A stretch of DNA of 64,000 bases, from the NCBI RefSeq assembly GCF_000721705.1, contig NZ_JOJL01000031.1:1-64000 (forward strand), given 5' to 3'. The stretch is from Actinoplanes subtropicus (GTDB lineage Bacteria; Actinomycetota; Actinomycetes; Mycobacteriales; Micromonosporaceae). Every line of letters starts with the position of its first letter. Positions within the stretch are counted from its first letter, which is position 1. The notes below the pieces were generated by a model, which searched no databases, was not told the origin of the DNA, and saw nothing but the letters and a program-made list of their open reading frames with translations. Position numbers and translations under genes: made by a program. Of this stretch, positions 9,713-18,556 are shown in pieces.

Positions 9713-11005
9713 CTAGCGCCCGGCCGCACCGGACTCGATCTCAATTGCCGCCGGTAACGGCAAAGGGGCTTCAGGGGGGCGCGCCGGTAGGCGCAGGGTG
9801 AACGTCGAGCCATCACCAAGCGTGCTGGTGACGTCGACGCGACCGCCGTGGTTGGTGGCGATGTGCTTGACGATGGCCAGGCCCAGGCCGGTGCCGCCGG
9901 TCGACCGGGACCGAGCCTGATCGGCCCGGTAGAACCGCTCGAAGATCCGGTCGACGTCGTGCGGGGCGATACCGATGCCCTGATCGGCGACGTCGATCTC
10001 GACCCAGTCGTCGCCCTGACGCAGGGTGAGCGAGACCTTGGTGTCCTCCCCCGAGTACGCGATCGCGTTCTCCACGAGGTTGGTCACCGCGGTGGCCACC
10101 TGGCTGTCGCTGCCGTACACCGTCGCGCCCTTGGGACCGGCGTAGGACACCTCGATGCTCTTCGCCGACGCCGTCGTCCTGGTGCGGTCGATGACCTCGG
10201 CGATCACCCAGTCGACCGAGACCGGCTCGGGCGTGGGCAGCGGCTCGGCGCCCTGCAGGCGGGTCAGCTCGAGCAACTCGTTGACCAGCCGGCCCATCCG
10301 CGCCGACTCGTGGTGGATGCGCTCGGCGAACCGGCGGGCGGCGATCAGGTCTTCGGACTTCTCGTCCTCGGCCTCGAGGCCGGCGGCCGACTCGGTCGCG
10401 TCGAGCAGCGCCTCGGCGAGCAGTTGCAGCGCGCCGATCGGGGTCTTCAGCTCGTGGCTCACGTTGGCCACGAAGTCGCGCCGCACCCGGGCCAGCCGGT
10501 GCGCCTCGGTGACGTCGGCGGCCTCGATCGCGACATGCGTAGCGTTCAGCGCCACGGCGCGCAGGTGCAGGCCGAGCGGGGCGTGCGCGCCGCCCGCGCG
10601 CCCTCGGGGCAGGTCGAGCTCCACCTCGCGCCGCACGCCGGTGCGCCGGACCTGGCCGGCCAGCGTACGCAGGATCGGGTGGGCCGCGATGGTGCCGGGG
10701 GCGCCGCCCGAGCGGAGCAGCCCCATCGCCCGTGCGGCCGGGTTGACCAGCACCGGGTGGTCCTCGGCGTCGAGAACGACCACACCCACCCGCAGCGAGT
10801 CGAGGCTCTTGCGGCCCAGACCCTTCACGGCGTTCTTCGCGCCGTGTGGCCCGTCGTCGGTGTCGATGGTGTGTCCCCCCTCGTTCGGCCGGGAGCCGGA
10901 CTCGGCCGGCTCCGGCGACCTGCGGGAGCGAGCGAACAGCAGGCCCGCGACCGCGCCGACGACGAGCGCGGCGAGGGCAAGCAGGATGCTGTACGCCGGG
11001 TCCAC
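9713..11005 (-). CDS. senX3: Sensor histidine kinase SenX3
   Basis: Membrane histidine kinase partner of RegX3 (PhoR in streptomycetes). One N-terminal membrane segment is seen (ILLALAALVVGAVAGLLFA), then a PAS-like region (residues ~70-165). The HisKA motif FVANVSHELKTPIGALQLL places the phosphorylated His at residue 184. The ATPase domain has N box NLVENAIAYSGED, G1 VADQGIGIAP and G2 STGGTGLGLAIVKHI. The 430-residue length and the divergent phoU gene fit the standard actinobacterial arrangement. The GTG at 11005 is the start. Confidence 0.94.
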   Translation of the reverse strand: MDPAYSILLALAALVVGAVAGLLFARSRRSPEPAESGSRPNEGGHTIDTDDGPHGAKNAVKGLGRKSLDSLRVGVVVLDAEDHPVLVNPAARAMGLLRSGGAPGTIAAHPILRTLAGQVRRTGVRREVELDLPRGRAGGAHAPLGLHLRAVALNATHVAIEAADVTEAHRLARVRRDFVANVSHELKTPIGALQLLAEALLDATESAAGLEAEDEKSEDLIAARRFAERIHHESARMGRLVNELLELTRLQGAEPLPTPEPVSVDWVIAEVIDRTRTTASAKSIEVSYAGPKGATVYGSDSQVATAVTNLVENAIAYSGEDTKVSLTLRQGDDWVEIDVADQGIGIAPHDVDRIFERFYRADQARSRSTGGTGLGLAIVKHIATNHGGRVDVTSTLGDGSTFTLRLPARPPEAPLPLPAAIEIESGAAGR

Positions 11006-11077
11006 GCAGCGATCGTAGGGTCATTGTTTACCTGGCTCCTACGTCGAATCGGACAAATCGGGCGCGTGTCGAATAAT

Positions 11078-11120
11078 GTTCACCACTGCGCCCGGCGTCG
11101 TTCATCGCTGTTCACGCCGC
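11078..11120. promoter_or_regulatory. PHO-box-like direct repeats between senX3 and phoU
   Basis: Three copies of GTTCA(C/T) lie on the plus strand: GTTCACC at 11078, GTTCATC at 11100 and GTTCACG at 11110. The first two are 22 bp apart, two turns of the 11-bp unit that PhoP/RegX3-type regulators recognise (GTTCACC repeats); the third follows after 10 bp. In streptomycetes PHO boxes lie in exactly this senX3(phoR)-phoU intergenic gap, so autoregulation and control of phoU are likely. Confidence 0.65.
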
Positions 11121-11206
11121 GGCCGTGGTGTAGACCTACGGTAGGCATCAACCAAGGTCGCACCCTGCCCAAAACCCCGGGGCGGCCCCGACCCCCAGGA
11201 CAGGAC

Positions 11207-11860
11207 ATGCGCGAGGAGTTCCAGTCGGATCTCAATGAGATCAGCCGGCTGCTGGTGACCATGGCCGAGGCGGTGCGGGCCGCCATGCGCAAGGCGACAG
11301 CCGCACTGCTGCACGCCGACCTCAAGGCCGCCGAGTCGGTCATCGAGCGGGACGTCGATGTCGACGCGATCCTCAACCAGGTCGAGGCCAAGGTGGCCGA
11401 CACCATTGCGCGCCAGGCGCCGGTCGCCAGCGACCTCCGCATGGTGATCACGGCGCTGCACATCTCCGCCGACCTCGAGCGGATGGGCGACCTGGCCGAG
11501 CACGTGGCCAAGACCGCGCGGCGGCGCCACCCGTCGCCGGCCGTCCCGGCCGAGCTGCGCCCGGTCTTCCAGGGCATGGCCGCAGTCGCCGACCGGATGG
11601 CCGAGCAGATCGCCACCCTGCTGGCCGCCCCCGACGCGGAGAAGGCGGCGAAGCTGGAGCGCACCGACGACGAGATGGACGGCCTCGAGCGGAAGCTGTT
11701 CGCGGTGATGCTCGCCGACGACTGGCCGTACGGCGCGGAGACCGCGATCGACGGCGCCCTGCTGGGCCGCTTCTACGAGCGGTACGCCGACCACGCGGTG
11801 AACGTCGGCGAGCACCTGATTTACCTGATCACCGGAGAGCAGGTCGCCGACCCGAGCTGA
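11207..11860 (+). CDS. phoU: Phosphate signalling protein PhoU
   Basis: Peripheral protein that dampens phosphate-starvation signalling through the sensor kinase. The 217 residues form two PhoU three-helix repeats. Repeat 1 contains RQAPVASDLRMVITALHI and DLERMGDLAEHVAKTA; repeat 2 contains GRFYERYADHAVNVGEHLIY with the ExxxDH-type metal motif. AGGA precedes the ATG. Divergence from senX3 across a PHO-box-like region supports the assignment. Confidence 0.95.
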   Translation: MREEFQSDLNEISRLLVTMAEAVRAAMRKATAALLHADLKAAESVIERDVDVDAILNQVEAKVADTIARQAPVASDLRMVITALHISADLERMGDLAEHVAKTARRRHPSPAVPAELRPVFQGMAAVADRMAEQIATLLAAPDAEKAAKLERTDDEMDGLERKLFAVMLADDWPYGAETAIDGALLGRFYERYADHAVNVGEHLIYLITGEQVADPS

Positions 11861-11886
11861 GCCGACGCTCGCCGGGTCAGAGAGAG

Positions 11887-11915
11887 GGCCGGGACGCCAC
11901 GGGGGCGTCCCGGCC
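11887..11915. terminator. Strong bidirectional terminator between phoU and gpmA
   Basis: GGCCGGGACGCC (11887-11898) and GGCGTCCCGGCC (11904-11915) pair perfectly over 12 bp with a 5-nt loop, followed by TTCT. It separates two convergent genes. Confidence 0.85.
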
Positions 11916-11936
11916 TTCTCCGTTGGCTGGAAAGGA

Positions 11937-12692
11937 TCAGCGACCCTGGTTGGCGACCGCGGCGGCCGCCTCCTTGGCCGCCTCGGGGTCGAGGTAGGTG
12001 CCGCCGGGGTTGGTCGGGCGGAAGGTCTCGTCGAGGTCGTAGCGCAGCGGGAAGCCGGTCGGGATGTTCAGCTTCGCGATCGCCTCGTCGGAGACGCCGT
12101 CCAGGTGCTTCACGATCGCGCGCAGCGAGTTGCCGTGCGCGGCGACCAGCACCGTCAGACCGGCGGCGAGGTCGGGCACGATCGCGTCGTACCAGTACGG
12201 CAGCGCCCGCTCGAGCACGTCCTTGAGGCATTCCGCCTTCGGCATCAGCTCGGGCGGCAGCGTCGCGTAGCGCGGGTCGCCGAACTGGGCGAACTCGGAG
12301 TCGGCCTCGATCGGCGGCGGGGGCACGTCGTACGACCGGCGCCAGAGCATGAACTGCTCCTCGCCGTACGCCTCGAGGGTCTGCTTTTTGTCCTTGCCCT
12401 GCAGCGCGCCGTAGTGCCGCTCGTTGAGCCGCCACGAGCGCTTCACCGGAATCCAGTGCCGGTCGGCGATGTGCAGCGCGATCTCGCTGGTCCGGATCGC
12501 CCGGCGCAGAACGCTGGTGTGCACCACGTCCGGCAGGACGCCGTGCTCCTTCAGCAGCTCGCCGCCGCGGCGGGCCTCGTCCTCGCCCTTGGCGTCCAGG
12601 TCCACGTCGACCCAGCCGGTGAAGAGGTTCTTGGCGTTCCACTCGCTGTTGCCGTGTCGCAGCAGCACCAAAGTCCCTGTCATGGGCTCCAT
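11937..12692 (-). CDS. gpmA: 2,3-bisphosphoglycerate-dependent phosphoglycerate mutase
   Basis: Glycolytic enzyme that interconverts 3- and 2-phosphoglycerate. The catalytic histidine is in [12 protein letters not shown], the substrate loop is [11 protein letters not shown], the catalytic Glu is in [15 protein letters not shown], and the second histidine is in [19 protein letters not shown]. The 251-residue length is normal. An in-frame ATG at 12683 is an alternative start with GGAG just ahead. In mycobacteria gpm1 lies beside senX3-regX3, as here, with phoU inserted between. Confidence 0.95.
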   Translation of the reverse strand: MEPMTGTLVLLRHGNSEWNAKNLFTGWVDVDLDAKGEDEARRGGELLKEHGVLPDVVHTSVLRRAIRTSEIALHIADRHWIPVKRSWRLNERHYGALQGKDKKQTLEAYGEEQFMLWRRSYDVPPPPIEADSEFAQFGDPRYATLPPELMPKAECLKDVLERALPYWYDAIVPDLAAGLTVLVAAHGNSLRAIVKHLDGVSDEAIAKLNIPTGFPLRYDLDETFRPTNPGGTYLDPEAAKEAAAAVANQGR

Positions 12693-12817
12693 CCTGCTGC
12701 AGCCGCGATCGCGCCGAGCGCGGACCCGGCAGTGGTGACCACCACGTGGAAACTCGGTTGCCGCCGCCCCTAGGTTGTAAGTGGGATCAAGGTTGGCGGC
12801 ACTTACCGGGAGATGAC

Positions 12818-14083
12818 GTGCGGGGTTGGTTTCGGCAGGCCACGGGTGGATTACCTCGGCAGTTCTGGTTCCTCTGGCTCGGCACGCTGATCAACCGCCT
12901 CGGCTCGTTCGTGGTGATCTTCCTGGCCATCTACCTCACCGGCGGGCGGCACTTCAGCCAGAGCCAGGCCGGCCTCGTCATCGGCCTCTACGGCGTCGGC
13001 GGGGCGATCGGCACGACCGTCGGCGGCGTGCTGGCCGACCGCTGGGGGCGCCGGCCGACGATGCTGACCGCGCAGTTCGGTGCGGCCGGGTTGATACTCA
13101 CCCTGGGCTTCGCGTACGACTATGGGCAGATCCTCGCCGTGACGTTCGCGCTGGGCGTGTTCACCGAGGCGGTCCGGCCCGCGTTCTCGGCGATGATGGT
13201 CGACGTCGTGCCCGACCACGACCGGGTGCGGGCCTATTCGCTGAACTACTGGGCGATCAACCTGGGCTTCGCGCTGTCCGCGATCGGCGCCGGCCTCGCG
13301 GCGCGGGCCGACTATCTGTTGCTGTTCGTGGTCGACGCGGGCACCACCCTGATCACCGCGCTGCTCAGCCTGGCCTTCCTGGCCGAGACGAGGCCGTCCG
13401 GCGCGGCGCCCGGCGGGGCCCGGCGGCAGTCGCGCGGCGGCCTGCTGCTGGCGCTGCGGGACCGCACCTTCGCGCTCTACCTGCTGATCAGCCTGGGCAC
13501 CGTGATCGTGATGATGCAGCACATGTCGACGCTGCCGATCGCGATGGCCGCCGACGGGCTCTCCGCCCCGACGTACGGCTGGGTGATCGCGGTGAACGGG
13601 GTGCTGATCGTGCTCGGCCAGCTGTTCGTGCCGCGGCTGATCGAGAACTACGACCGGTCCCGGGTGCTGGCCCTGGCCGCGCTGATCATGGGGGTCGGCT
13701 TCGGGCTGGTCGCGTTCGCGAACGTGGCCTGGTTCTTCGCGCTGACCGTGGTGATCTGGACGCTCGGCGAGATGCTGCAGTCCCCGTCCAACGCGGCGAC
13801 CGTGGCGGCCCTCTCCCCGCCCTCGCTGCGTGGCCGCTACCAGGGGCTCAGCTCGCTGAACTGGTCGGCCGGCACGGCGCTGGCCCCGATCGTCGGCGGC
13901 TTCACCCAGCAGCACCTGGGCGACGCGGCGCTCTGGCTCGGCTGCTTCGGGCTGTGCGCGCTGGTGGCGGTCGGTCACCTGGTCACCGGCCCGCGCCGGG
14001 AACGACGGATCGCACAGTTGCTCGCCACGCCCGCGGCGTCGGGTAGCGTTCCCACCGGGACTGTAAAGACTCCTTCCAGCTGA
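12818..14083 (+). CDS. MFS transporter
   Basis: A 421-residue major facilitator with about 12 membrane segments. The loop 2-3 signature is [17 protein letters not shown], and a second signature is [17 protein letters not shown]. The C-terminal half contains [22 protein letters not shown], as in the drug:H+ antiporter branch annotated in actinobacteria as MDR-type efflux. The GTG at 12818 has GGGAG 5 nt ahead and gives the N-terminus [13 protein letters not shown], which is repeated in the deleted copy just downstream. The substrate is unknown. Confidence 0.88.
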   Translation: MRGWFRQATGGLPRQFWFLWLGTLINRLGSFVVIFLAIYLTGGRHFSQSQAGLVIGLYGVGGAIGTTVGGVLADRWGRRPTMLTAQFGAAGLILTLGFAYDYGQILAVTFALGVFTEAVRPAFSAMMVDVVPDHDRVRAYSLNYWAINLGFALSAIGAGLAARADYLLLFVVDAGTTLITALLSLAFLAETRPSGAAPGGARRQSRGGLLLALRDRTFALYLLISLGTVIVMMQHMSTLPIAMAADGLSAPTYGWVIAVNGVLIVLGQLFVPRLIENYDRSRVLALAALIMGVGFGLVAFANVAWFFALTVVIWTLGEMLQSPSNAATVAALSPPSLRGRYQGLSSLNWSAGTALAPIVGGFTQQHLGDAALWLGCFGLCALVAVGHLVTGPRRERRIAQLLATPAASGSVPTGTVKTPSS

Positions 14084-14093
14084 GGGGGCCCGG

Positions 14094-14221
14094 GTGCGCG
14101 GTTGGCTGCGGGACACGGCCGGCGGCCTACCCGGGACGTCGGCCTGGTGGCGGCGGGGCTGCACCTGGTGGCCGGGCCGAGCCGGGAGCGGCACGTGGCG
14201 GCGATCCGGGCGGAGACCGCC
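14094..14221 (+). pseudogene. Deleted remnant of a second MFS transporter gene
   Basis: Ten bases after the MFS stop there is a ribosome site (GAGGGGG) and a GTG encoding VRGWLRDTAGGLP, nearly the N-terminus of the intact gene. About 8 nt later, in another frame, comes GLVAAGLHLVAGPSRERHVA, which matches the intact C-terminus [19 protein letters not shown]. Roughly 370 central codons are missing. It is a tandem paralogue that kept its two ends and lost its middle, with a frameshift at the join. Confidence 0.75.
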
Positions 14222-14222
14222 G

Positions 14223-14669
14223 CTACGACGGCTCCCCGATCGGGTCACCGCCCGGCAGATCGGCCGCCGACCGATGGACCTTCGCGAGCGCCGTCAGCAG
14301 AATCTCCCGCTCGGCCGGGGTCAGATCGGCGGTGATCCGCTCCTCGATGCGCCGCCGTTCGGCCTCGACCGGCCCCCGCAACGCCCGCCCGGCGTCGGTC
14401 AGCCAGAGCCGGACGAGCCGGTTGTCCCGATCGTCGCGCCGCCGGGTGAGCAGACCGGCGTCGGCCATCCGGGCGGCCAGCTTGGTCACCGCCGGGGTGC
14501 TGACCCGGGCGACGGCGGCGACCTCCCCCGGCGTCCGGCCGTCCCGCTCCCACAGCGCCGCGAGCAGGTGATCCTGCCCGAGGCGCAGGCCGTGCCGCTG
14601 CAACGCGGCGTCCAGGGCCGCCCGGATCGCCTTGTTCGTCCGGCCGTGCAGGTCGAGGAGTTCGGGCAA
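14223..14669 (-). CDS. MarR family transcriptional regulator
   Basis: A 148-residue winged-helix repressor. The DNA-binding part reads TPGEVAAVARVSTPAVTKLA, then ARMADAGLLTRRRDDRDNRL with the basic wing and VRLWLTDAGRALRG. The TTG start at 14669 is supported by GGAGG 7 nt ahead. It is divergent from the NmrA-like gene. Two perfect palindromes lie in the shared control region, so it most likely represses both itself and that gene. The ligand is unknown. Confidence 0.9.
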   Translation of the reverse strand: MPELLDLHGRTNKAIRAALDAALQRHGLRLGQDHLLAALWERDGRTPGEVAAVARVSTPAVTKLAARMADAGLLTRRRDDRDNRLVRLWLTDAGRALRGPVEAERRRIEERITADLTPAEREILLTALAKVHRSAADLPGGDPIGEPS

Positions 14670-14702
14670 GACGGGACCTCCGGTGGGCCGTTGACGACTG
14701 AT

Positions 14703-14749
14703 CGTTAACCGGTTAACGTTCGGCGGGACGAAACGTTAACCGGTTAACG
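14703..14749. promoter_or_regulatory. Two identical 16-bp palindromic operators
   Basis: CGTTAACCGGTTAACG occurs at 14703-14718 and again at 14734-14749. Each is a perfect inverted repeat and the centres are 31 bp apart, about three helical turns, so they face the same side of the DNA. They occupy the marR-nmrA gap, and their AT-rich arms stand out in this GC-rich DNA. Both are ideal MarR-dimer sites. Confidence 0.85.
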
Positions 14750-14762
14750 AACTGGAGTTGTC

Positions 14763-15620
14763 ATGCTACTGGTCACCGGCGCCACCGGGCACGTCGGTCG
14801 TGAACTCGTCCGCGAACTCGACGAGCGCGGCGCCGACTTTCGCGTGCTGACCCGCGATGCCGCCCGTGCGGCCGGGCCGCCCGGCCGGGTCGTGGTCGGC
14901 GATCTGGGCGCGCCCGCGACGCTTGCCCCGGCCCTCGACGGCGTCGAGCGGCTGTTCCTGCTGGTGCCGGGGATCGGGCTCGAGCACACCGAACACGCGA
15001 TCGCCGCGGCCCGGACGGCCGGCGTGCGGCAGATCGTGCACCTCTCGTCGTATGCCGTGCTCGGCGACCCGGTCCCGGCGATGGGCCGCTGGCATCGGGA
15101 GCGGGAGCGGCTGATCCGGGCGGCCGGCATCCCGGCGACCTTCCTGCGGCCGTGCGGGTTCATGACCAACGCCTACGACTGGCTGCCGACGATCCGCGAG
15201 GGGAACTACGTGCTCGACCCGACCGGGCCCGGGCGGTCGGCGCCGATCGACCCGGCCGACATCGCGGCGGTCGCCGCGCTCGCGCTGACCGAGGACGGGC
15301 ATCAGGGCCGGGAGTACCTGCTGACCGGCGGCGAGACGTTCACGGTGGCGGAGCAGGTCGCGATCCTCGGCGCGGCGCTCGGCCGGGCGATCGAGGTGCG
15401 GGCGGTGGCGACGCCGCAGGAGGCGGTGCGGTTCCGGTATCCGCAGGGCGCGCCGCCGGCTCTCGCCGAGGCGTTGGTCGAGGGGCTGCGGCTGATGCGG
15501 GCGGACACCACGGGCGTACGCAGCGACACCGTGGCGGAATTGCTGGGACGTGCGCCAAGGTCCTTTGTGGACTGGTGCGGGCGGCACGCCGACGCGTACG
15601 GCAGAATGCTTCAGGCCTGA
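14763..15620 (+). CDS. NmrA-like NAD(P)-binding protein (atypical SDR)
   Basis: A 285-residue Rossmann protein of the NmrA/HSCARG or quinone-oxidoreductase QOR2 type. The nucleotide motif is LLVTGATGHVGRELVREL, followed by FRVLTRD. Conserved blocks GVRQIVHLSSYAVLG, PATFLRPCGFMTNAYDW and PIDPADIAAVAALAL are seen. GGAG lies 5 nt before the ATG. It is probably induced when the divergent MarR protein leaves its palindromes. The substrate may be a quinone or electrophile; this is inference from the family and context. Confidence 0.85.
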   Translation: MLLVTGATGHVGRELVRELDERGADFRVLTRDAARAAGPPGRVVVGDLGAPATLAPALDGVERLFLLVPGIGLEHTEHAIAAARTAGVRQIVHLSSYAVLGDPVPAMGRWHRERERLIRAAGIPATFLRPCGFMTNAYDWLPTIREGNYVLDPTGPGRSAPIDPADIAAVAALALTEDGHQGREYLLTGGETFTVAEQVAILGAALGRAIEVRAVATPQEAVRFRYPQGAPPALAEALVEGLRLMRADTTGVRSDTVAELLGRAPRSFVDWCGRHADAYGRMLQA

Positions 15621-15939
15621 AAAGAATGCGCCGGCGGCGGCGGACGACGCCCATCCCCATAGGCGTCGCCCGCACTAACCGCCGGTCTCGGGTCGCGCCG
15701 TCCCCCAACGGCATATGCCACCCGTCCCCAAACGCCGACCGCGGTGATCATTGCTGATCACCAGTTCCCCGAACTAACGGTTCGGCGTCCATTGATTACG
15801 CTAGTTGGCGAGGTCAAGCCCCACAAGCCAGTTGTCTGTCTGCCATCTGTCTGGACCGTCACAGTCAACGACAAATAGCCGATCGGCGGATCGACCCGTC
15901 CGACATCCGGGCCCCGCGAGCGTCTCGGTGGAGATCATA
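15621..15939. other. Intergenic stretch with inverted repeats, no gene seen
   Basis: No coding region is convincing here. CGACGCC (15645-15651) pairs with GGCGTCG (15662-15668) and may terminate nmrA. A perfect 8-bp inverted repeat, GGTGATCA-TTGC-TGATCACC, lies at 15743-15762, followed directly by AGTTC-CCC-GAACT at 15763-15775. The palindromes could be an operator; nothing links them to a gene. Confidence 0.5.
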
Positions 15940-16422
15940 TTACCGAGGCGGCGGGGCCAGATGCTTGAACGCCTGCAGGTTCGCCAGCGACTCGCCCCGC
16001 TTGACCCGCCACTCCCATTCGCGGCGGATCGAGGTGCCGAAGCCGATCTCCAGCATCGTGTCGAACGACTCGTCGGCGTAGCTGAGCACCGAGCCCAGCA
16101 GCCGGTCGATCTCGTCCTCGTCGAGGGACCGCAGGGACACCCGGCCGGTGAGGTAGATGTCGCCGACCGCGTCGATCGAGAACGAGACGCCGTACATCCG
16201 GGCGTTGCGGCGCAGCAGCCAGGCCCAGAGCTCCTCCCGCCGCTCGTCGGGCTGGCGCATCACGAACGCCTCGATCCGCAGCGCGTGCTCGCCGACGATC
16301 AGGTTGCACGCGGTCTTGAGCTTGTGCGTGCCCGGCAAAGTGACGACATACGAGGAGTCGCCGGTCTTGTCCCACTCCAGCTCGCGGTCGGACAGCACGC
16401 GCTCGATCAGGTCGGTCACCAC
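15940..16422 (-). CDS. YbjN domain-containing protein
   Basis: A 160-residue YbjN-family protein, related in fold to type III secretion chaperones; its role is not established. The core reads [20 protein letters not shown], then [32 protein letters not shown] and a C-terminal [20 protein letters not shown]. It starts at GTG 16422 or 16419, overlapping the mshA stop by several bases. The mshA-ybjN coupling is conserved across mycothiol-making actinobacteria. Confidence 0.87.
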   Translation of the reverse strand: MVTDLIERVLSDRELEWDKTGDSSYVVTLPGTHKLKTACNLIVGEHALRIEAFVMRQPDERREELWAWLLRRNARMYGVSFSIDAVGDIYLTGRVSLRSLDEDEIDRLLGSVLSYADESFDTMLEIGFGTSIRREWEWRVKRGESLANLQAFKHLAPPPR

Positions 16423-17684
16423 GCGTACGCCTCCAGCCGGGCGGCGATCATCGCACGGTGTTGCACCACGGCCTCACGGTAGACGGCAAGCAGCCCCTTG
16501 GCCGTCCGGTCCCAGGAGAAGTCTGCCGCATGCGCGACTGCTCCGGCCGCGAGCGAGGCACGAAGGCGGGGCGCGGCGAGCAGCGAGTCGAGCGCGTGCG
16601 CCCAATCGCGCGGGTCATGCCCGTCGACCAGCAGGCCGCTCACCCGGTCGCGGACCGCGGTGACCAGGCCGCCGACCGCGGCCGCCACCACCGGCGTCCC
16701 GCAGGCCTGCGCCTCGAGCGCGACCAGCCCGAACGACTCGTTGTACGAGGGCACCGCCACCACGTCCGCGCAGCGGTAGAGCTCGGCCAGGTCGTCCCCG
16801 GTCTGCGGGGGCAGGAACAGCACCCGGTCGGCGACCCCGAGCGAGGCCGCCTGCTCGATCAGCGCGCTCGGGCGGTCGAGGCCGCTGCCGCTCGGGCCGC
16901 CGCAGATCACCAAGGTCGTTTCGCGGTCGCGCAGGAACGGCAGCGTCGAGATCAGCACGTCGGGCGCCTTCAGCGGCTGGATTCTTCCGACAAAAGCGAC
17001 GATTCTTCCATCGGGCGGCAAACCGAGCCGCGAGCGATCGTGCGAAGCCGGGCGGAAGCGATCAAGATCTACACCCGGCTGTACGACGACGGTCCGGGCG
17101 GGCGGGGCGTCGTAATAGGCGACGAGATCCTGGGCCTCGAAGCGGGTGTTCGCCACCAGCCGGTCGGACTCGGCGATCACCTGCTCCTCGCCGATCACCC
17201 GGGCCTTGGGCTCGGGCCGGTCGCCGGTCGCGATCAGCCTGTTCTTGACCTTGGCAAGAGTGTGGGCGGTGTGCACGTGCGGCACGCCCCAGCGCTCCCG
17301 GGCCAGCCAGCCCACCTGGCCGGAGAGCCAGTAGTGGGAGTGGATCAGGTCGTACCGGCCCGGCGGGTGCGCCGCCTCCGCGCGCAGCACGCCGTTCGCG
17401 AAGGCGCACAGCTGCGAGGGCAGATCCTCCTTGGCGAGCCCCTCGAACGGCCCGGCCGAGACGTGCCGGACGGTCACCCCGGGCGCCATCTCGACGACCG
17501 CGGGCAGTTCGCTCCGGGTGGCCCGGGTGAAGATCTCGACCTCGACGCCGAGCCGGGCGAGCCGCTTCGACACCTCGACGATGTAGACGTTCATGCCGCC
17601 GGCGTCACCGGTGCCGGGCTGTTCCAGGGGGGATGTATGCACCGAAAGGGTGGCGATGCGCCGCGGGGTCGGCCAGTCAACCAC
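16416..17684 (-). CDS. mshA: D-inositol-3-phosphate glycosyltransferase MshA
   Basis: First enzyme of mycothiol synthesis: joins UDP-GlcNAc to 1L-inositol 1-phosphate. The 422 residues form a GT4/GT-B fold. The N-terminal domain has [19 protein letters not shown] (inositol-phosphate site) and [16 protein letters not shown]. The C-terminal domain has [32 protein letters not shown] and the EX7E motif in [18 protein letters not shown]. The GTG at 17684 is the start. It is translationally coupled to ybjN. Confidence 0.95.
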   Translation of the reverse strand: MVDWPTPRRIATLSVHTSPLEQPGTGDAGGMNVYIVEVSKRLARLGVEVEIFTRATRSELPAVVEMAPGVTVRHVSAGPFEGLAKEDLPSQLCAFANGVLRAEAAHPPGRYDLIHSHYWLSGQVGWLARERWGVPHVHTAHTLAKVKNRLIATGDRPEPKARVIGEEQVIAESDRLVANTRFEAQDLVAYYDAPPARTVVVQPGVDLDRFRPASHDRSRLGLPPDGRIVAFVGRIQPLKAPDVLISTLPFLRDRETTLVICGGPSGSGLDRPSALIEQAASLGVADRVLFLPPQTGDDLAELYRCADVVAVPSYNESFGLVALEAQACGTPVVAAAVGGLVTAVRDRVSGLLVDGHDPRDWAHALDSLLAAPRLRASLAAGAVAHAADFSWDRTAKGLLAVYREAVVQHRAMIAARLEAYAW

Positions 17685-17800
17685 GATGTGTCCCTCCGAA
17701 GCTTGTTAATTCCTTGTGTCGTCAATCTTCCCCACGGATGCCGCTCGAACCACCATGCAGGCGCCTGGGGGTGACCCAAGTCATCGGGAAAGATAGGGGC

Positions 17801-18553
17801 ATGGTGAACATCGCGGTGGTAACCGGAGCATCCAGTGGTATCGGCGCGGCCACGGCCCGCCGACTGGCCCGGGAGGGTTTCCACGTGGTCGCGGCCGCCC
17901 GCCGCGTCGACCGGCTGGAGACCCTGGTCAAGGAGGTCGGGAACGCCACGGCCGTCGAGTGCGACATCACCGACGACGCCGCGGTGGCCGCCCTCGCGGC
18001 GACCGTCGATGGCCTCGGCGGCCCGCTCACCCTGCTGGTCAACAACGCCGGCGGTGCGCGCGGCGTCGACCCGGTGTCGGACGGCTCGGTCGACGACTGG
18101 CAGTGGATGTACGACGTCAACGTGCTCGGCACGCTCCGGGTCACCAAGGCGCTGCTGCCGATGCTCGAGGCCAGTGGCGCCGGCACGATCGTGACGATCG
18201 GCTCGACCGCGGCGTTCGTGGTCTACGAGGGCGGCGGCGGGTACACCGCGGCCAAGCACGCGCAGAACGCCCTGATGGGGACGCTGCGGCTGGAATTGGC
18301 CGGCAAGCCGGTCCGGGTGATGGAGATCGACCCGGGCATGGTGCGTACGGACGAGTTCGCGCTGAACCGGATGGGCGGCGACCAGTCCAAGGCGGACGCG
18401 GTCTACGAGGGCGTCCGGGAGCCGCTGACCGCGGAGGACATCGCCGACTGCGTCACGTTCATGGCGACCCGGGCGCATCACGTCAACATCGACCGGCTGG
18501 TGATCCGGCCGATCGCCCAGGCCGCGCAGCACAAGGTGGTTCGGGAGAAATAG
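17801..18553 (+). CDS. SDR family oxidoreductase
   Basis: Classical 250-residue short-chain dehydrogenase. It has the cofactor motif VVTGASSGIGAATARRLARE with an AARR turn suggesting NADP(H), then LLVNNAGGAR, catalytic Ser in IGSTAAFVVYEGGG, and the Tyr/Lys pair in YTAAKHAQNALM. Near the C-terminus are DPGMVRTDEF and LTAEDIADCVTFM. GGGGC precedes the ATG. It is divergent from mshA; an SDR gene occupies the same place in mycobacteria. The substrate is unknown. Confidence 0.9.
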   Translation: MVNIAVVTGASSGIGAATARRLAREGFHVVAAARRVDRLETLVKEVGNATAVECDITDDAAVAALAATVDGLGGPLTLLVNNAGGARGVDPVSDGSVDDWQWMYDVNVLGTLRVTKALLPMLEASGAGTIVTIGSTAAFVVYEGGGGYTAAKHAQNALMGTLRLELAGKPVRVMEIDPGMVRTDEFALNRMGGDQSKADAVYEGVREPLTAEDIADCVTFMATRAHHVNIDRLVIRPIAQAAQHKVVREK

Positions 18554-18556
18554 CCG

